A model generated the notes under the pieces. The model made no database searches. It was not told the origin of the DNA and saw only the letters and a program-made list of their open reading frames with translations. This document shows positions 21,803 to 22,568 of a DNA stretch of 22,568 nt, piece after piece. Made by a program: the position numbers and the translations under genes. Numbering within the stretch: position 1 is the first letter of the stretch; each line of letters begins with the position of its first letter. The stretch is from SG8-39 sp041558415 (GTDB taxonomy: Bacteria; Pseudomonadota; Gammaproteobacteria; Burkholderiales; SG8-39), in NCBI GenBank assembly GCA_041558415.1, contig JBFFEY010000048.1, forward strand, positions 1 through 22,568. Direction: 5' to 3'.

Positions 21803-22568
21803 CGCTCGGATTCATCGGGCTCGGCGTCATGGGCGAGCCCATGTGCCGCAACCTCGTGCGCAAGTCGGGCGATGCGCTCATCGCCTTCGACCTGCGGCCG
21901 GAGCCGCTCGAACGGCTCGTCGCCGACGGCGCGCGGCCGGCGGCGAGCGCCGCCCAGGTTGCCGCGCACGCGGACACGATCTTTCTCTCGCTGCCCGGCG
22001 AGCCCGAGCTGCGCGCGCTGTGCCTCGGCGGCGACGGCATCATCGCGCGCCTGCGCGGCGGTCAGACGCTCGTCGACTGCAGCACGGCACCGGTGACGCT
22101 GGCGCAGGAACTCGCGCGTGCCTGCGCCGCGCGCGGCGCCGACTTCGCCGATGCGCCGGTCGCGCGCACCCGTCAGGCGGCGATCGAGGGCACCCTAAGC
22201 CTGATGGTCGGCGCCTCGGCGGAAGTCTTCGCGCGCGTCGAACCGCTGCTGCGCTGTATGGCAAGCGAGGTTACGCATTGCGGGGCGCCCGGCGCGGGGC
22301 AGGCGGTGAAGCTGCTCAACAACATGGTACTGGCACAGACCGTTGTCGCGCTCGCCGAGGCGCTTGCCGTGGCGAAGGCGAGCGGCGCGGTCGATCCCAA
22401 GCTGCTGTTCGAGACCTTGGCGAAAAGCTCCGCCGACAGCTTCGCCCTGCGCAACCACGGCATGAAGTCGCTCCTGCCGGAGCGCCACCCGAAGCAGGCA
22501 TTTCCGGTGACCTACATGCTGAAGGACGTGCGTTACGCGATGGCGCTGGCGAACGCGGCGGGCCTCGA
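21799..22568 (+). CDS. NAD(P)-dependent oxidoreductase, 3-hydroxyisobutyrate dehydrogenase family (partial)
   Basis: 256 residues are visible before the window ends; a full protein is normally about 290. The N-terminal Rossmann fold has GFIGLGVMGEPM (GxGxxG), and the family motif DCSTAP lies near 94-99. The probable catalytic lysine is K171 in GQAVKLLNNM, starting the all-helical C-terminal domain. The substrate loop, usually DAPVSGG in HIBADH and tartronate semialdehyde reductase, reads DAPVARTRQAA here, so it belongs to a different substrate group. It oxidises or reduces a beta-hydroxyacid-like compound; which one is unknown. The ATGA overlap with the flavin-binding gene indicates one transcript and perhaps linked redox chemistry. 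Confidence 0.92.
   Translation, partial: MTLGFIGLGVMGEPMCRNLVRKSGDALIAFDLRPEPLERLVADGARPAASAAQVAAHADTIFLSLPGEPELRALCLGGDGIIARLRGGQTLVDCSTAPVTLAQELARACAARGADFADAPVARTRQAAIEGTLSLMVGASAEVFARVEPLLRCMASEVTHCGAPGAGQAVKLLNNMVLAQTVVALAEALAVAKASGAVDPKLLFETLAKSSADSFALRNHGMKSLLPERHPKQAFPVTYMLKDVRYAMALANAAGL

Noticed and set aside
1..22568. Mobile island, prophage, CRISPR or RNA gene
   Set aside because: I saw no integrase, transposase, terminal repeats, phage genes, regularly spaced repeats or tRNA-like cloverleaf; composition stays uniform across the window.

Overview
This is a GC-rich, gene-dense chromosomal window. It is most likely from a betaproteobacterium (Burkholderiales/Rhodocyclales-like). 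That placement is an inference from the lolC-lolD, comEC and type I DAHP synthase set, the codon use and the -10-like elements close to start codons. No database search was possible. I found 20 protein genes, two of them cut by the window edges, and one gene remnant. I saw no tRNA, rRNA, CRISPR array, insertion sequence or integrase. The window reads as core and conserved-accessory chromosome rather than a mobile island.

Layout. 1-3277 (minus): the start of a DnaQ-type exonuclease, then a complete PEP carboxylase (ppc) with a perfect TATAAT only 9 nt before its ATG. 3313-3612 (minus): a decayed nitroreductase fragment. 3678-6540 (plus): an MlrC-like M81 metallopeptidase, then an alpha/beta-hydrolase fused to a class III nucleotidyl cyclase domain with an atypical active site. 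6553-8618 (minus): four tightly packed or overlapping genes encoding a PNPOx-fold flavoprotein, a two-helix membrane peptide, a putative secreted protein and a DUF429 protein. 8654-10583 (plus): lolC and lolD, the lipoprotein-release ABC transporter. 10621-11526 (plus): a PPK2-family polyphosphate kinase.

11539-14392 (minus) is a two-gene signalling unit. A TTG-started coiled-coil protein built from 36-residue repeats overlaps a GAF-GAF-PAS-adenylate cyclase that resembles cyanobacterial CyaB1/CyaB2 in architecture. 14515-19953 (plus): comEC, an unrecognised protein, an alpha/beta hydrolase, an integral membrane protein and a YqaA/DedA-like membrane protein. The last four overlap or abut and probably form one operon. 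19991-21064: DAHP synthase, apparently leaderless, with an 18-bp palindrome around its stop codon. 21131-22568: a PNPOx-like flavin-binding protein that overlaps a 3-hydroxyisobutyrate-dehydrogenase-family oxidoreductase running off the right edge.

How the genes work together. ppc (anaplerosis) and DAHP synthase (shikimate entry) both use phosphoenolpyruvate. LolCD moves lipoproteins to the outer membrane, and ComEC takes up DNA. Two class III cyclase domains of very different type lie within 9 kb, pointing to cyclic-nucleotide signalling as a local theme. The best candidate for something not well described is the coiled-coil/cyclase pair at 11539-14392. Next are the hydrolase-cyclase fusion at 5206-6540 and the four-gene cluster at 6553-8618.
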